Shown here: positions 6,893-7,312 of the stretch, one piece after another
Layout of the letters: each line of letters begins with the position of its first letter
Numbering within the stretch: the first letter of the stretch is position 1
Assembly: GCA_003561145.1 (NCBI GenBank)
Contig: PWXL01000274.1
Span: forward strand, 1-7,312
Direction: 5' to 3'
Source: Candidatus Atribacteria bacterium
GTDB taxonomy: Bacteria; Atribacterota; Atribacteria; Atribacterales; Atribacteraceae
DNA: 7,312 nucleotides
The notes under the pieces: model-generated
Told to the model about the DNA's origin: nothing
The model's input: the letters and a program-made list of their open reading frames with translations, nothing else
Databases searched by the model: none
Translations under genes and position numbers: made by a program

Positions 6893-7312
6893 TCTTGATC
6901 CCTCTGGCCATACTGTGGTTGATCCTCCCTGATCATCATCGATCTCGTCATGGCGTTCACTTCGAGCTGGTAGTGGGCGACCTTTGTAACCTCCTGCCAA
7001 GGGAATCTGGCCGGATCTTTGATCGGGTCTTGAATGATCGGATTGGTGGCACAGTTTGTAACGATATAGAGCCAATAACAATCACGGCGGTCCTCAGCCA
7101 CCCGCCTTTCGTTAGGCGTGAGGATGATGGTACCGGTTGATGCTGACAAACCTTTGACTTCTATGAGTCGCAACTCACCAGAGTTAAGGTTAAGACTTGT
7201 AATATCGTAACCCAGATCCTTCTCGTGTACATCGTAAACTTGGTTTCCCTGGGCTTGCTCATGCTCCATTACAGCTCTCATAGCAATGGCTTCGGTTTCC
7301 GGGTTCGGCCGC
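6889..7312 (-). CDS. C-terminal DUF3883 domain of a large protein, probably a SNF2-type helicase (runs off right edge)
   Basis: The frame is open to the right edge (first full codon at 7311), so the ATG at 7281 is internal and only the last 140 residues are visible. They open with NPETEAIAMRAVMEHEQAQG and continue to DLGYDI, LRLIEVKG and LTPNERRVAEDRRDCYWLYIV, the pattern of DUF3883, which usually closes SNF2/DEAD-like helicases of defence islands. Asp36 of the visible part and Glu51-x-Lys53 resemble a PD-(D/E)XK core, so the domain may bind or cut DNA; many DUF3883 domains are thought to be inactive or purely DNA-binding. That the missing part is a helicase is inferred from family habit and from the DUF1156/DUF499 neighbours, not seen. 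Its TGA overlaps the next gene's ATG. Confidence 0.8.
   Translation of the reverse strand, partial: RPNPETEAIAMRAVMEHEQAQGNQVYDVHEKDLGYDITSLNLNSGELRLIEVKGLSASTGTIILTPNERRVAEDRRDCYWLYIVTNCATNPIIQDPIKDPARFPWQEVTKVAHYQLEVNAMTRSMMIREDQPQYGQRDQE

Noticed and set aside
6893..7081. N-terminal extension of the regulator remnant from ATG 7081
   Set aside because: These 63 residues lie wholly inside the DUF3883 coding region in another frame and resemble no domain. DUF4062 similarity begins only after ATG 6892/6880.
1..7312. CRISPR array, tRNA, rRNA, insertion sequence or attachment site
   Set aside because: No regularly spaced long repeats, cloverleaf, transposase-like protein or terminal inverted repeats were seen. 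The only repeat cluster is the short-box group at 6260-6337, which lacks spacers of uniform length.

Overview
The window is accessory DNA from a bacterium. It is almost wholly coding, and every supported gene reads leftward on the minus strand as one tightly packed operon. Base composition is uneven: 60- to 180-base stretches counted by hand range from about 35% to 67% G+C. One gene has a Shine-Dalgarno stretch (GAGGTGATC) that matches the conserved bacterial 16S tail well. No ribosomal, metabolic or tRNA gene is present to place the host further, so taxonomy stays open. The gene families point to a phage-defence island.

In order of transcription, right to left: (1) 7312-6889, the last 140 residues of a large protein ending in a DUF3883 nuclease-like domain, most probably the tail of a SNF2-type helicase; (2) 6892-6305, a short protein with the first part of a DUF4062 domain joined in frame to the last part of a GHKL/AlbA_2 ('RecG-like') regulator including its winged helix, evidently an internally deleted regulator; (3) 6304-6205, a 100-base gap with repeated AAAC(A/T)GGACA boxes and a weak promoter candidate; (4) 6204-4915, a 429-residue protein with a C-terminal PD-(D/E)XK nuclease-like core; (5) 4918-1856, a 1020-residue DUF1156 DNA methyltransferase with FAGGG and DPPY motifs; (6) 1851-1387, a small gamma-glutamylcyclotransferase-fold protein; (7) 1356 to the left edge, the first 452 residues of a DUF499 P-loop ATPase.

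DUF1156 methyltransferase, DUF499 ATPase and helicase form a recurrent set linked to phage defence, related in logic to DISARM and BREX: modify self DNA, and use ATP-driven machinery against unmodified DNA. The core is therefore not new as a concept. The less described parts are the PD-(D/E)XK-like gene coupled to the methyltransferase, the gamma-glutamylcyclotransferase between methyltransferase and ATPase, and the collapsed regulator followed by an operator-like repeat cluster. Junctions 1-2 and 4-5 are ATGA overlaps, 5-6 has a 4-base gap and 6-7 a 30-base gap, so production of the parts is probably coordinated. The methyltransferase gene also has alternating high- and low-G+C blocks that suggest recombination.
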